Source: Lytechinus pictus
Taxonomy: Eukaryota; Echinodermata; Echinoidea; Temnopleuroida; Toxopneustidae
DNA: 64,000 bases
Reading direction: 5' to 3'
NCBI RefSeq assembly: GCF_037042905.1
Contig: NC_087251.1
Location: forward strand, 46,448,373 to 46,512,372
Shown here: positions 1 through 10,472 of the stretch, piece after piece
Position numbering within the stretch: position 1 is the stretch's first letter
How the letters are laid out: the number at the start of each line of letters is the position of its first letter
The notes under the pieces: model-generated
Database searches by the model: none
Seen by the model: the letters and a program-made list of their open reading frames with translations, nothing else
Told to the model about the DNA's origin: nothing
Translations under genes and position numbers: made by a program

Positions 1-354
1 TAATTTATAAATCATAATGATAAGAAGAAGAATGATAGATGAATGAAAATTACAAAGTGAATAAATAAATGAACTAATAAATAAATAAAAGAAATATAAA
101 TGGTGATAATGATAAGCAGTATATAAATAAATGAATTTATATGAAAACAAGTGCATAAATAAATAAGAAAAAATGAAATCCAAATAGAATACATGAACGG
201 AATGAAAAAGAATATAATGAAATAAAAACAGAAAGAACTTTCACATTCCTAACATTTTTGTTGTTGAGATATGCTAATGCTGAGCCATTTAATGCATGTA
301 CACACATTTCACTATCAGTGATGATATCAGAATTTCTCATTTTTTTAATTTCAA
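1..354. other. AT-rich intronic DNA
   Basis: Very AT-rich, low-complexity sequence dominated by ATAAATAAAT-like words. No exon, tRNA or element boundary is visible. Because the next exon at 938 is an internal SYVN1 exon, this stretch must lie in an intron of that gene. The short open frames on both strands have the composition of low-complexity DNA and are not genes. Confidence 0.6.
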
Positions 355-355
355 A

Positions 356-672
356 CTTAAATAATAATAATAATGATATACAGTTCTTGTATAGCGCATA
401 TCACATTATGATTAATGTCTCTATGCGCTTCCAAAGGACTTAGATATTATTACCCCAGCTGTAGCTTGACAGCCGTAATTACTAAGATTACAGCGCACAC
501 GCATTTCAGGGAATAAATTCCTGCCAGGTACCCATTCACCTCACCTGGGTTGAGTGCAGCACAATGTGGAGGAATTACTTGCTGAAGGAAACTACGCCAT
601 GGCTGGGATTTGAACCCATACCCTCTGTTTCAAAGTCCGGAGACTTATCCACTGGGCCACAATGCTCCACAA
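356..672 (-). mobile_element. tRNA-derived SINE (minus strand)
   Basis: Read on the minus strand, the right end begins with a tRNA-like head: an A-box-like GTGGCCCAGTGG (complement of 645-660) and a B box GGGTTCAAATCCC (complement of about 605-617), at the spacing of a tRNA gene. A non-tRNA body follows, then a tail of ATT repeats (complement of 359-373). The head is not a complete functional tRNA because the body runs on without an acceptor-stem end. It sits in a SYVN1 intron, antisense to the gene. Confidence 0.8.
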
Positions 673-937
673 CTTAAATTGCTTTTCAGTTTTGATTTTG
701 AAAATATAGGTTTCAATTAGAAGTAGGATATCCATGAAAATGACTTGGATTCATTGATATGTATTATCATCATTTGTTTGAATACCAGCACATTGAATGA
801 TTAAAAATGAGAAGGCATTTTGCAGTATTGATTTGCCCATTTGCTTAATTTACATGAATGGTCATACTAATGAAAATTACATTGTATTATTTGAAATTTA
901 AAGTCATTTTGATATTTTTTTTCCTGTTTTAATTTAG

Positions 938-1003
938 GTCTTTCAAGAAAGCTGTACATGATGTCATTATGTCTAGAAGAGCCATCCGTAATATGAACAC
1001 ACT
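938..1003 (+). CDS. SYVN1: SYVN1 exon: cytosolic helix before the RING
   Basis: The acceptor TTTAATTTAG is followed by one base that completes a codon, then FKKAVHDVIMSRRAIRNMNT in frame, and a GTAAGT donor at 1004. This segment joins the last transmembrane helix to the RING in HRD1 proteins and is strongly conserved. The exon ends in phase 2; the first base of the next exon completes the Leu codon. Confidence 0.93.
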
Positions 1004-4000
1004 GTAAGTCACTTTGGCTTTCATATCATTGTAGAAAATAGCCATGGGCGGTGTTTTAAAACGATATTCTTATAGTTACACACAACTTTATATGCGACTG
1101 GTGACCCGTTCTTGGTTGCCAAATCGGATTCTCACTCGTTATGATTCCAATAGGCTTAAGTTGTAATCTAATAATTGTACATTGATATTTATGTTATTAA
1201 CAAGTATCTGAATGCAAATTTTATCATTGCCAAATTTGATTAAGTTTATAGGAAATTCACTCTCATTATGTTAAATCAGGAAGAATTATTTTGGCACAAG
1301 AACTGGTCACCAGTCTTGTATAAAATCATCTGTAACTTGCAACAGCTCTATGACATATCACCCTGTTCCCTAAAATTGGAAGACAATTTAGATCATTACC
1401 GAAACATTTGAGAATAAAAGAAAAACTCTTCCTGTATTCCTAATACGGATGCCCCAGAATATTCAAAACCCACAAGTATTGCCATTTTCATCATGACCTA
1501 CCCGGGTTTCGGGATTTGTAGATTTGTCAGGCGTCCTGTTTTTATTCAATTTTCTGTGCAACCTTTCTGTGAATAATTTGATGAAATAAACACAGTTGCT
1601 CCATTTATAACACACAAGCCCCTTCTGTGTTAGCCTCTTGTCGAGGCCCTGTCGGCTGCTTTCCGAGCGAACATGACAAAGCAAGGGAGAGAGCGAAGCA
1701 GAGCGCCGCGAGACAGGGCCTCTTGACATCTGACCCGAATTTCACCGACTTTCTTTTGTTTTTTATTGTTTTTACCAATTCACCGACCAAAAACTGGTCG
1801 GTGAAAATCATCCAATGAGAGCGCGAGCTGCTATGACGTCATATTAAATATTCATGAGCTCATCTTGAATGGTGACCCTTGGATTCTTGGCGAAGAGTGA
1901 CGACGAAATATCAAAGAGCGCTGAATATGACTCTAAAATGCTAAATATTGACCGATTTAAGGATTTGCAAGTCGATGAAATTAACTCTGCACTGAAAGGA
2001 CGAGATGTCTTTGTAAATCTACCCACAGGATATGGAAAAAATGTAATATTTCATGCGATTCCACCGGTCGAACCGGGGCGTCGATTATCGATCTCCGCTG
2101 TGCAGTGCAGTGAGGGAAGCTGGGGTGGAGTTGCTGGGAGTTGACTCGAGTCTGACCAGCGGCTGAGCAGTATCTCCCGGGAAGTTTCGGGGCGGTGATG
2201 GGTCTGTTACGGCCAGTAGTAGTAGTAGTAGTACCACTACTTGTAGCATTTTGCTGGTTATATCCCCTTTAGTGTCCCGCAATTAAATGAATCCCCTGCA
2301 GAATAATGGACTACTATACTATATAGTATTCCGAACCCAAAACGAAACAGCTCTGACATTTCATTGGTTTACTCGGTGACCGGTAATATCATGACTCATG
2401 TATATTCATTAGGAAGACGTTCCTCATGAATATATAATTCAGTTCAGATGTCAAGAGGCCCTGGCTCGCACCAGGCCTAATTCGCTTCGCGAATTAGGGA
2501 ATCCCTCGCTTCGCTCAGGAAGCAGCCGCCAGGGCCTCAACAAGAGGCTACTTCTGTGTGAGTGTTAAATGTAAAATCCATCTCCATATTTACCAGGTAC
2601 CCCGATGCCACCGCCGAAGACCTTGCCAACACCGACAGCATCTGCATCATCTGCCGAGAGGACATGGTGGCAGCGGAGCCCGGTGCACCGGCAGGAGGCT
2701 CCGGAAGCTGCAAGAAGCTTCCTTGCAACCACATCTTCCACAGCAGCTGCCTCCGCTCGTGGTTCCAACGTCAGCAGACCTGCCCCACCTGCAGAATGGA
2801 CGTTCTCAGGCTTTCCGTGGTGGCCGCGAGCCAGAGGCTCAGGCAGGGGCAGCAGCAGCAGCAGGGGGTGGGGCAGCAGGGACAGGCGGGGGTGGGTCTG
2901 GGACAACAAGGCAATGGACAAGTGCCACCTGTACCAGGGCAAGGTATGCTATATTTGTGATTGTCTAGAAACTCAAGGGGGTATTTTCATGGTTAATGTA
3001 AAGATTTGCTTATACTCCAAGTTGCATATGGTGTAGAGTATTTTACAGCACTTTTCAGATCATCATCAAGGTATGCAACCGTTTGTGTGCTATTTATTAT
3101 ATAGTTGCCAGTCTTCAGATTTTTTGCCTCATTTCAGGTTTTTAATGGATTAAAACTCATAGCACTTATGGGGCCTTTGCATGTTCAGGCTTTTCCAAGG
3201 ACCAGTGACTAAGACTAACTGGCATTCATGCAATTACATCACATGTTAAATTTACTTTGGACTTACTGGTATGCATGAATTGAATTCAACCATCGACTCT
3301 TTCTTAAATAGTGTCCTGTTTGTAAATATACATTTCTATTGAAAGTTCTTTAATCACACTTTGCAATAAGAGATAGTGAGCATTATGTAAAATAGATCAT
3401 GAAACATGTCCATAATGTCACATACATCAAAAGAATGACAATGGCTACCAATAATATTCCACTTTTCAGGCAAAAAATTGTTATTTTTTATTTATGGATG
3501 CTTCTTTTGGCAAATTACAGCCTAAATCTGCAATTATTAATAAGATTTAGATTGCAATGAATGGGGATTTCCAGGGCTCCTTGTTCAAGTTTCTCGGGCT
3601 ATTTTGAGCATTTTTTGGCAAAATTGTCCCTTTCCCTCGTGTAATTTTTTCCTTGCCTTGGTCATCATATTTGGGCTTACCCAATCAAGCTCTATGATTT
3701 TTCTCCACTCCATGGGTAGCATTCCAACAAAAGCACCAAGTAAATAATCAAGAGTGTGTGGTTTACTAATATTGCAATTGATTTTGCTTATGTTTTGACA
3801 GGTATGCCCCCTTTTCCACCAGGCTTCCAGTTTTGGCTTCCTCAATATCAGGGAGGAGTGCCCCCCTTTCCTCAGCCCCCTGTACCCCCTCAACCGTCAT
3901 CATCCTCAACTACTCAACCAGGAACTTCAACATCAACGCCATCCACTACAGCTTCACAAGCCACATCACCTGGTAAGTCCTGTCTTTGGAGAAGAACATG

Positions 4001-7000
4001 TCGCTGTCAGGAGACAACCATCTACATGATCACCCTAAGTTATTCGCTTGTATTCCCATTAAAAGAAATAGTTGGTCCCAATATAGCCCCAATTTAATAA
4101 TTCGTCATAATATGCTCCATTAATGTAGCGCTCAGTAAGTTTTTTGCAATACATATTGTACTATGCCTACTCAGCTTGTTGTACGCAAGCAAATGGGAGA
4201 CATATGTCAAACATTCGTACCATTGCACACATGACGTACCATCCAAAATGTACCTTTGCGTGGTTTTAGGAGGTGACGTCACAATACGATTCAATTCATT
4301 GCGCTCAGTAAAAGATGAAGATGAAATACGCGTATAGCTTGCTTGCCTCATGTGCAATGCTGCCCGAGGTCATGTGTGCTTGTGGGATTTTGCTTTTCGC
4401 TTTCAATATTTTGTCTCCCTTTTCATAGATAACTGCAGGGAAAAACTCATCTTTTTTTTTCATATTTTTGCTGAGCTCTAAGGCGTTGTACAACACAAAT
4501 AGTGAATATTCTTCATGCAATGGTGCAAGATTTCGCATTCGGTGAAAGAAAGAAACACTCTATTTATCTTTCTTTCACCTCATGCGAAATGTCGCACCAT
4601 CGCACTCATGCCTATTTGCTATTTGTATACTAGTACCCTGGGTTTAGCATGCCTTCCTCGATTGGTATCCAAGCATTCAGAATATTCTTTTCTTACTACA
4701 CCATTTGAAAGTCAAGTTGCATTTTAATCTGGAGTTTTGTTTCATTGCTACTCATTATGCATTGGGATCCGTGTGAGTGAAATTAAAACGTTCTTTAGTT
4801 TTGATACAGACAACTGGGATTAATACAGAATATCACTTGATAGATCATCATTAATACAAAAAAAATTCTGAAAAAAAAAATTAATGTATGATGGGGGGAC
4901 CTAAAGCTATGCACTTTGTTTACAAACAATAAAAACTGCCAATTTTACTGCCACTAATTTGTGGCAAACATTCTAAAGATCATTAACCAAGAAGAAAATA
5001 TCACAAAACTCACAAATACCAAAGTCCCGCCATGTTTTATGAACACTTCTTGATTTCGCCGCCAGATGTAGAAGGGGTCCTAAAGCTATACACTCGATTT
5101 ATAATGCAAAAAAATAGTATTTCATATTATTATAGGAAAATATGAAATAAAGTGAATGTAACTCCAAAATTCCAAACAGTTGTGTTTTCTCTGCATTTAG
5201 AGATTTACTGCAGCCTCTGTATAAAAATTTGAATAGGAATCGTTCGTCACTCTGCAGTCACAGTTCCACACATAGAGTGCCACTGCAAACTGCCTGCGCG
5301 ATGAGTGGTGCATAGCTTTAGGACCCCCTACCAACATGTATTGGGGTCTTGTCATCCAAGCCTGCAAATTGACTTTATCTGGTTGTTATTGATATTTTAT
5401 AACCAGTCTATCCTTTCTTTGTAAGGAGGAAAAATGGGGTCATTTTTGGGGATTGAAAATATTGAAATATTCATTTGTAATGCTGGAAAGCTTCTATGTG
5501 TGTTAACTATGATGAACCGGGGCCGCGGAAGCGGGGGGCTGGGGGGGGGGGGGTGGCTTCAACCCCCCACTCTTTTCCAAATATGTAAAAATGACCATAT
5601 GATTGTGATTTTTTGCCTTGTCAGCCCCCCCCCCACTTTGAAAACCGTCTGCCGCTCCTGATGAATAGATGTAAAAATTATGTTTTTATATGCAACCTTT
5701 TTCTTTGAAAATTGCTTATTTTCATTTATTTATAGAATAGTTTGTTTACCAATTTCCCTTTAATCTGTAAGACAGCAAGTTTCAAGATCACATCTTCTGT
5801 CCACTCACCTGCACTACATTTTTGAAATTTTCTTTTTCTTTTCAGGAACACCATCATCAGCAGGTGCAAGTGCAGCCACGCCCACATCCTTGGGTACATC
5901 TCTACCAAACTTCCCTCCACCTCCAAGCATGGGTGCTCCTGGTATGGGTATGTTCCCCCCGATGATGCCTCCATTCATGATGCCATTTGGTATGTTGAAA
6001 CAATGAAATGTATTATTCAAGACTTTCTTGTATTTTTGTCTTTTCTGCTACTTTTTAAATGGTCATCAATTTGTCATTGTTTATTTATATGTACATATTA
6101 TCTGTCTTGTACTTGACATTTATTTCATGTTTGAGAAGATGGAATGTTTACCATCCTGAAAATACTTGGCTACCACAGCTCCTTTGATATTTAGAAAGTG
6201 CTGTTGATTTCTAGAGTCTGTTTCATAAAATCATCTATTTGTAATTCTTTATTTTTGGAATTATTTCCCCCAGTATTTTGTAGAAGTATTTTGTATTTTG
6301 TAAAAGGGCCAATTTTTAACAAGCCACTGTTTCTATTTAGTCCTTACCAATACCATAATATTTTTATTTTATCTTGTACTTATTTGTATTAACTTTGTAT
6401 TTGATATTGGTCAATTAAATTGAACATGGACAACTCAAAGAAAGAGTATTATGGCATTTTCAATGTGACGTTTGCAAACTTTTACTCAACAGCTTTTACT
6501 GTGAAACAGCCTCCTTGTAATATTTCCTTTCACATACTATTTCCATTTGACCCTCCTACTGTACTAGGCATGTCACCTCCAATGCCCCCACCTAACTTCA
6601 GCGGTCTGTCTGATGAAGAGCTTCGGGCCATGGAAGGCATGGAGAGACAGCACGTCCAAGCCAGGATTGAATGCCTCCAGAACATCCAGGCTCTCCTCGA
6701 TGCTGCAGTCATTCAGATGCAACAGTACAGTACCATCGTCTCAGGATTAGGGTGAGTGAATATCAATAGAGACTTTGTATTTTGACTGGTGAATCATATT
6801 TTTAATGTTTTCTGCTCTCGAAGACGGCACATATCACATGACAAATGTTATCTCCAGGCTGTCAACAATTTGGAAAAGCAATTTGATTTCACTAAAATAA
6901 TGTATTGTTTTTTTTAGAATGAACGAAATCACTGTGGAGGAGGAAATTTGTATAAAAAAAAAAAAAAATCTGACATACAAGCAGTATGTATGGGTTAGTG

Positions 7001-8961
7001 TCATTCCGTATATCAAGTGATGATTTTTTTTCCCCCCCTAAAAGGATAATTGTTTGAGAATACACTAGATCACTTTCTAGAATATTAGGATGTTAGTTTT
7101 GGTATAGTATTATTTTAAGTGTAAACATTTCCTTGTTCATAATTGATTCTCTACAGCATGTAAGAGACTCTGAGTTTAGGTAATCTTATTGCCTTTTTTA
7201 CTTGAGATTGAATATGACTCCTCTTTTTGTTTGAAAATATGCATCATTACCACAACTACTTTAGGTTTGTTACTATATGTGTATATATGCTTAGTAGTAA
7301 TAAAAATTGCCAGAGAGGAAGGTGATTTAAGCAAAATTCAAATGCACATTTTGGTTTACACAAAATAGGATCTGATATTGATTCAATTACAAAAGAATCC
7401 AGTCAGTATACACAAGTCCAAGTGTAATTTTATTTATAAATGATTATGATTGTTATTTCATTATCAACCGATACTTCTTTTCAACCCCCCCCCCACCCCA
7501 TCCCTTCAGTGTACCTACCGTTCCTGTCACACCAGCCTCCACCAACACTACATCAGCCACCTCCACGGTCCCCACCCCTACAGTACAGACAGAGGCATCA
7601 GCTGCCCCGCCCACCACACCCAGTGAACCAGAGACATTAACATCGACAGCTGAAGCCAACGCCAGCGAGTCAAGCAATGGTAAGATCAAAGAAAGAGAGA
7701 GATTAACAAAGGACAGTATTATGCAACAGCCACGCCAGCGAAACTAACTCTGGACCGACCACATCTGGGGATCGTTTCATGAAAGTTGTCAGCACTGACA
7801 AGATGTCTTTCTCCGACAGTTACCATAGTAACAGCCAGAGGCCAGAGCTTCTCAGCCAATCAAAAGCAAAGATTTCACTGAAATAGTCAGCACTGACAAC
7901 TTTCATGAAACACCCCCCTGAAGGCCACCGCACACCTTACGGTTGGTCTGCGACCCAATTTTAGAATAATGTGTCGTAAAATTTGATGCTAGTGAGAAAT
8001 TGAATAATTTTCTTAATCATCGTACAAATACCTTCAAGTATGTTCAAATCTGTGACTATGCTTTCATCCTTATTAGAATAAAAGTGAACTTGATATCTAG
8101 TCGTGATGGCGTCATAGCAATCGTACGATTGGCTACGATTTGAAACTGATTTGCCCTTTACTCCAAAATAAAGACTTGCAATCATCGAAAATTGTTTTAT
8201 TAGTATTCTTTCAGTTAATTTGAACCTCAAATGAAAAGATACCTTTCATTCACATTTTCAGAAATTGAGCAAAATGCGATTGTTCCAAAATCGGATTGTG
8301 AACCAGTTGTAAGGTGTGTAGTGGCCTTTATACATTATTCCCAGTTACATACTATCAGTCAGTTTGGAGTCGGTTTCACTGGTGTGACTGTGGAAGTAAA
8401 AAGGAATGTCACAGTCACACTCCAGAGTGACCAAATCTATTACGTTATTACCAATACATACCATGGGTCAGTTTGGAGATAGATATCCGATAGATAGCAT
8501 TTGGGATTGGTTTTACATCGAAGAGCTTGGACAGTTGTCATGGCAGATGTTTTGAATTCATTCATGCCTTGAATACACAAGTAAGCGTGCAAGTCAACAT
8601 ATTCACCTAAAATTCCCCAAAATATTTGACTAAGGCAAATTTTCCTGTAGTAGATAAACATCATACACCTTAAAAGACATCACTGTGGTTGTAGATTCAC
8701 CGGCCTGCAATCAGTGGATGTCAAATTCAAATACTGCTGGTTCCAGTTGTTGTTATTATTATTATTTTATTTTTATCCCACCCTCTATCCCTGTCTGTAG
8801 ATTTATCAGCCTTAGAGGGCGCCGTTGGCTTCACATCGCCCGTCAAGGACATCAAGGATGAAGAAGTGGAACCGGTGCCAGAGAGTCCCGAGGAACAGGA
8901 ACGCGACGAGGTCAGGAGGAGACGGTTACAGAGACTTAGTAGCAACACATCAACTTCATGA
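938..8961 (+). CDS. SYVN1: Synoviolin / HRD1 E3 ubiquitin ligase, 3' part of the gene (7 exons)
   Basis: SYVN1/HRD1 is the multi-pass ER-membrane RING-H2 ubiquitin ligase of ER-associated degradation. It works with SEL1L and Derlins to dislocate and ubiquitinate misfolded proteins. The exons are 938-1003, 2597-2943, 3802-3972, 5846-5989, 6568-6751, 7510-7679 and 8801-8961. All have GT-AG borders and matching phases, and together give one open frame of 413 residues plus stop. Visible in order: the post-membrane helix ending SRRAIRNMNTLYP; a RING-H2 finger; a Gln/Gly-rich stretch; a Pro/Ser/Thr-rich linker; a conserved helical block containing GLSDEELRAMEG and QNIQALLDAA; and an acidic-then-basic tail with RRRRLQRL. 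This order matches vertebrate SYVN1 from the RING to the C-terminus. The membrane-spanning exons lie upstream of the window. The RING first loop is about 11 residues longer than in vertebrates. Confidence 0.97.
1631..2550. mobile_element. DNA transposon with 9-bp target duplications, carrying a helicase fragment
   Basis: The flanks CTTCTGTGT at 1622-1630 and 2551-2559 are identical 9-bp direct repeats. The termini are inverted repeats: TAGCCTCTTGTCGAGGCCCT at the left against the complement of the right end, with two mismatches over the first ~25 bp. Similarity resumes at an inner AGGGCCTCTTGACATCTGA, so the inverted arms span about 110 bp. Each arm is itself partly self-complementary (GAGGCCCTGTC and GACAGGGCCTC in the left one). 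A 9-bp duplication with long inverted ends suggests a Mutator-like element, but no transposase is visible, so this copy is non-autonomous. It lies in the SYVN1 intron just before the RING exon. Confidence 0.85.
1869..2144 (+). pseudogene. RecQ-type DNA helicase N-terminal fragment inside the transposon
   Basis: The 91-codon open frame contains FKDLQVDEINSALKGRDVFV followed by NLPTGYGKN and VIFHAIPP. This matches the start of the RecQ helicase core: motif 0 (F...Q...I...L.G.D) and motif I/Walker A (LPTGYGKS). The Walker A Ser/Thr after the Lys is Asn here. Similarity stops after about residue 65, and the rest is unrelated sequence ending at the transposon's right arm. It is therefore a broken or captured 5' piece without motifs Ia-VI and cannot be an active helicase. 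It could be the remnant of a helicase native to the full-length element, or a host gene captured by it. Confidence 0.75.
2597..2943 (+). CDS. SYVN1: SYVN1 exon: RING-H2 finger with expanded loop, plus Gln-rich linker
   Basis: It opens with YPDATAEDLANTDS and the RING-H2 ligands follow: CIIC (2643-2654), the next Cys at 2724-2726 in LPCNHIFH, then C of SSCLRSWF and CPTC. This is the C3H2C3 pattern that binds two zinc ions and recruits the E2. Between the second and third Cys are 23 residues instead of the roughly 12 in vertebrate HRD1. The extra part is Ala/Gly/Pro/Ser-rich with one additional Cys (2709-2711). A Gln/Gly-rich, presumably disordered stretch follows. The exon is GC-rich and open in several frames, so the overlapping long frames are shadows. 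Confidence 0.95.
3802..3972 (+). CDS. SYVN1: SYVN1 exon: Pro-rich linker
   Basis: The acceptor TTTTGACAG precedes a phase-1 exon encoding GMPPFPPGFQFWLPQ and a Ser/Thr/Pro-rich run, ending at GTAAGT. Vertebrate SYVN1 has a comparable block with PPFPPGMFPLWPP after the RING. The region is expected to be disordered and cytosolic. Confidence 0.93.
4893..5329. mobile_element. Foldback MITE in SYVN1 intron
   Basis: The left end GGGGGGACCTAAAGCTATGC is the inverted match of the right end GCATAGCTTTAGGACCCCCT (with one indel). A third, internal copy of the terminal motif (GGGGTCCTAAAGCTATACAC) occurs near 5075, so the element may be a composite of two insertions. There is no open frame. It lies between the third and fourth SYVN1 exons in this window. 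Confidence 0.7.
5846..5989 (+). CDS. SYVN1: SYVN1 exon: Met/Pro-rich linker
   Basis: The acceptor TTCTTTTCAG and donor GTATGT flank a phase-1 to phase-1 exon. It encodes Ser/Ala/Thr-rich sequence followed by a Met/Pro/Gly-rich run containing GMFPPMMPPFMMPF. The same composition (PPP, MGMP) lies at this position in vertebrate SYVN1. Confidence 0.92.
6568..6751 (+). CDS. SYVN1: SYVN1 exon: conserved C-terminal helical block
   Basis: It encodes SGLSDEELRAMEGMERQHVQ and a following helix with QNIQALLDAA. The block corresponds to the GLTPEELRALEG...RNIHTLLDAA segment of vertebrate HRD1, the best conserved part of its C-terminal half. The donor is GTGAGT at 6752, leaving phase 2. Confidence 0.95.
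7510..7679 (+). CDS. SYVN1: SYVN1 exon: Thr/Ser/Pro-rich region
   Basis: A C-rich pyrimidine tract and CCCTTCAG precede the exon. It encodes VPTVPVTPASTNTT and further Thr/Ser/Ala/Pro-rich sequence, ending ASESSNG at a GTAAGA donor. The phases fit the neighbouring exons. It is low complexity, like the matching part of vertebrate SYVN1, so its identity rests on position and phase. Confidence 0.88.
7767..7919. mobile_element. Short MITE, GTTTCATGAAAGTTGTCAGC family
   Basis: The ends are inverted repeats: TTTCATGAAAGTTGTCAGCA at the left and the complement of GTCAGCACTGACAACTTTCA at the right, flanked by G and C runs. The centre has AGCCAATCA. Related ends occur at 24.9-25.3 kb, 25.8 kb and 37.2 kb. 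It abuts the next element almost directly. Confidence 0.7.
7921..8330. mobile_element. MITE, AAAGGCCACCGCACACCTTACGG family (copy 1)
   Basis: The left end AAGGCCACCGCACACCTTAC pairs with the right end GTAAGGTGTGTAGTGGCCTT as an inverted repeat of about 28 bp. Much of the interior matches the element at 56225-56520 downstream of ERH, including TTACTCCAAAATAA and GAACCAGTTGTAA. No coding capacity. It lies in the last SYVN1 intron. Confidence 0.8.
8801..8961 (+). CDS. SYVN1: SYVN1 terminal exon: acidic then basic tail
   Basis: The acceptor CTGTCTGTAG is followed by DLSALEGAVGF, a Glu/Asp-rich stretch (DEEVEPVPESPEEQ) and the basic VRRRRLQRLSS, ending at TGA 8959-8961. Vertebrate SYVN1 ends with an equivalent acidic segment and RRRRLQKL. 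A diverged copy of the last part of this exon follows just past the stop. Confidence 0.94.
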
Positions 8962-9032
8962 GATTTCCTTGGGTTACAGAGGTTACAGAGACTCAGTATT
9001 GAAACATCAACTTCACACAAGATTTCCTTGAT
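8930..9032 (+). repeat. Local duplication of the SYVN1 3' coding tail and stop region
   Basis: GTTACAGAGACTTAGTAGC with the following ACATCAACTTCATGAGATTT (about 8928-8966) is repeated as GTTACAGAGACTCAGTATTG and ACATCAACTTCACACAAGAT (about 8982-9030). The first copy encodes the last residues (LQRLSSNTSTS) and the stop; the second lies wholly in the 3' UTR. In the second copy the bases corresponding to the TGA read ACA. Confidence 0.75.
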
Positions 9033-10215
9033 CATCTTCTCATTCCTCCCCTTACGAAGATGAATATTACATCGCCATGGCAATGCTGCATGAAACTGTT
9101 GACAAGAACAGCTTTGGCGTGGTTGCTGATCTGATTTGTGAAGTTATTCTGCTTTTATTTTTTTTCTTCAGGTAATCCTGCCTTAGTGAGCAGAGCATGG
9201 AAGATTTGTGAACAGTATTTTGAAATTTATGTTTATTTTAATAAGGATGGCAGCGTGCTTATCATTGCATATTGAGCTGAGATTATTGGGTAGTTTGTAT
9301 TTATATCATTAATTTTGAGAGTCCAACATCACAATAATATGACCATTGTTTCATTATATTTGCCCTAAAAAAATCATGAACAACTCTTTAATGTAATGAA
9401 TAACCATTACATTTGCATTACATTTTAGGCTTATGCAGACCTGCCAACCAGTACGTTTTAGCCGTATTTAGTACGTTTTTGCAACCAAAATACGGCAGTA
9501 CGTTTTTTCTTTGAAAAATACTTTTTTTTTTTTTAAAACTAAATTGTAATTTATTGAGAAAAATAATATCTATATGTCTCTATTTCATAAAACGTGCACA
9601 AATATGGTTATTAGATCAATGTAATTTCAGGTAACTTGTTTTTTTTTTCAATCATTTTGTTCAAACCAGGGTGAAGATATACACATGTTTTAATGTTGTT
9701 TTTTCATCTGCAAGAGCAGTGCGCATTTTAGCTTGCATGCAGCCTGAGCGCCGCGATGAGCGAGTGCGCCAAGCATTTTATTATGAAATACACTTTTTGG
9801 GGGAAAAATACAGTTTTTTTTATCACAGAATACAGTTTTTCATTCCCAGAGGTTGGCAGGTCTGCTTATGTAGCTTTTGGGCCCACTTAACTTATATGCT
9901 AGATGGTGATGTAGAGGTGTCATGCTCATAGATTTAGAAATAAGTTCTTGTTCTTTTTAGTTCTTGAAATATAGCGATATGACTTACAGTATCTGATTGG
10001 TTATACATAATTTCATACATAGACTTATTATAAAGGATGATAGTTCATGAATATATTTCATGGATTATATACTGAATGTTGTCATTCAAGCTGAGGGCTA
10101 GTTATTTTGAATAAAATTGGACAATCTCTACCACATGTACAAGCCATTATTTGATGTTTTCTTCTTTTTCATTGGTAAACAATGTTTGAATAAATATTTG
10201 ATGATGATGAAATTA
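8962..10215 (+). other. SYVN1: Probable SYVN1 3' UTR
   Basis: AT-rich sequence after the stop. An AATAAA at 10189-10194 is a plausible polyadenylation signal; the exact cleavage site cannot be seen and an earlier site is possible. The 429-bp MITE at 9436-9864 lies within this span, so if the distal signal is used the transcript carries the transposon. Confidence 0.45.
9436..9864. mobile_element. MITE with CAGACCTGCCAAC ends and 6-bp target duplication (copy 1)
   Basis: The ends CAGACCTGCCAACC and GGTTGGCAGGTCTG are perfect inverted repeats. The flanks CTTATG (9430-9435 and 9865-9870) are an exact 6-bp direct repeat. Inside, TACGTTTT/AAAATACG words recur. The copy at 25358-25785 is nearly identical. 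A 6-bp duplication points away from Tc1/mariner (TA) and hAT (8 bp); I cannot assign the superfamily. Confidence 0.9.
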
Positions 10216-10472
10216 CTTATCTACTTATATTACTCCCACATTGACCTCATGAAGTTATTATTGTAATCTGAAAAAAAAACACAATGGATTTTTTTAAAAA
10301 CTAATTATTGCAAGGTAACAATTTATGTCACAATCGCTTGTTAAGGGTTACTTTACTTTGATAAGTTGTGAATAACCTGAAATCAGAAGTAGTGATAAGC
10401 AAACAGGCATATAAATTGTTCCAAATAATAGCTTGAATTACACATTGTACAGCCTCAGTAATAATAATAATA

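Noticed and set aside
2558..3036. Overlapping long frames over the SYVN1 RING exon on both strands
   Set aside because: They are shadows of the GC-rich exon; only the frame with CIIC...CNHIFH...CPTC fits the splice sites and the family.
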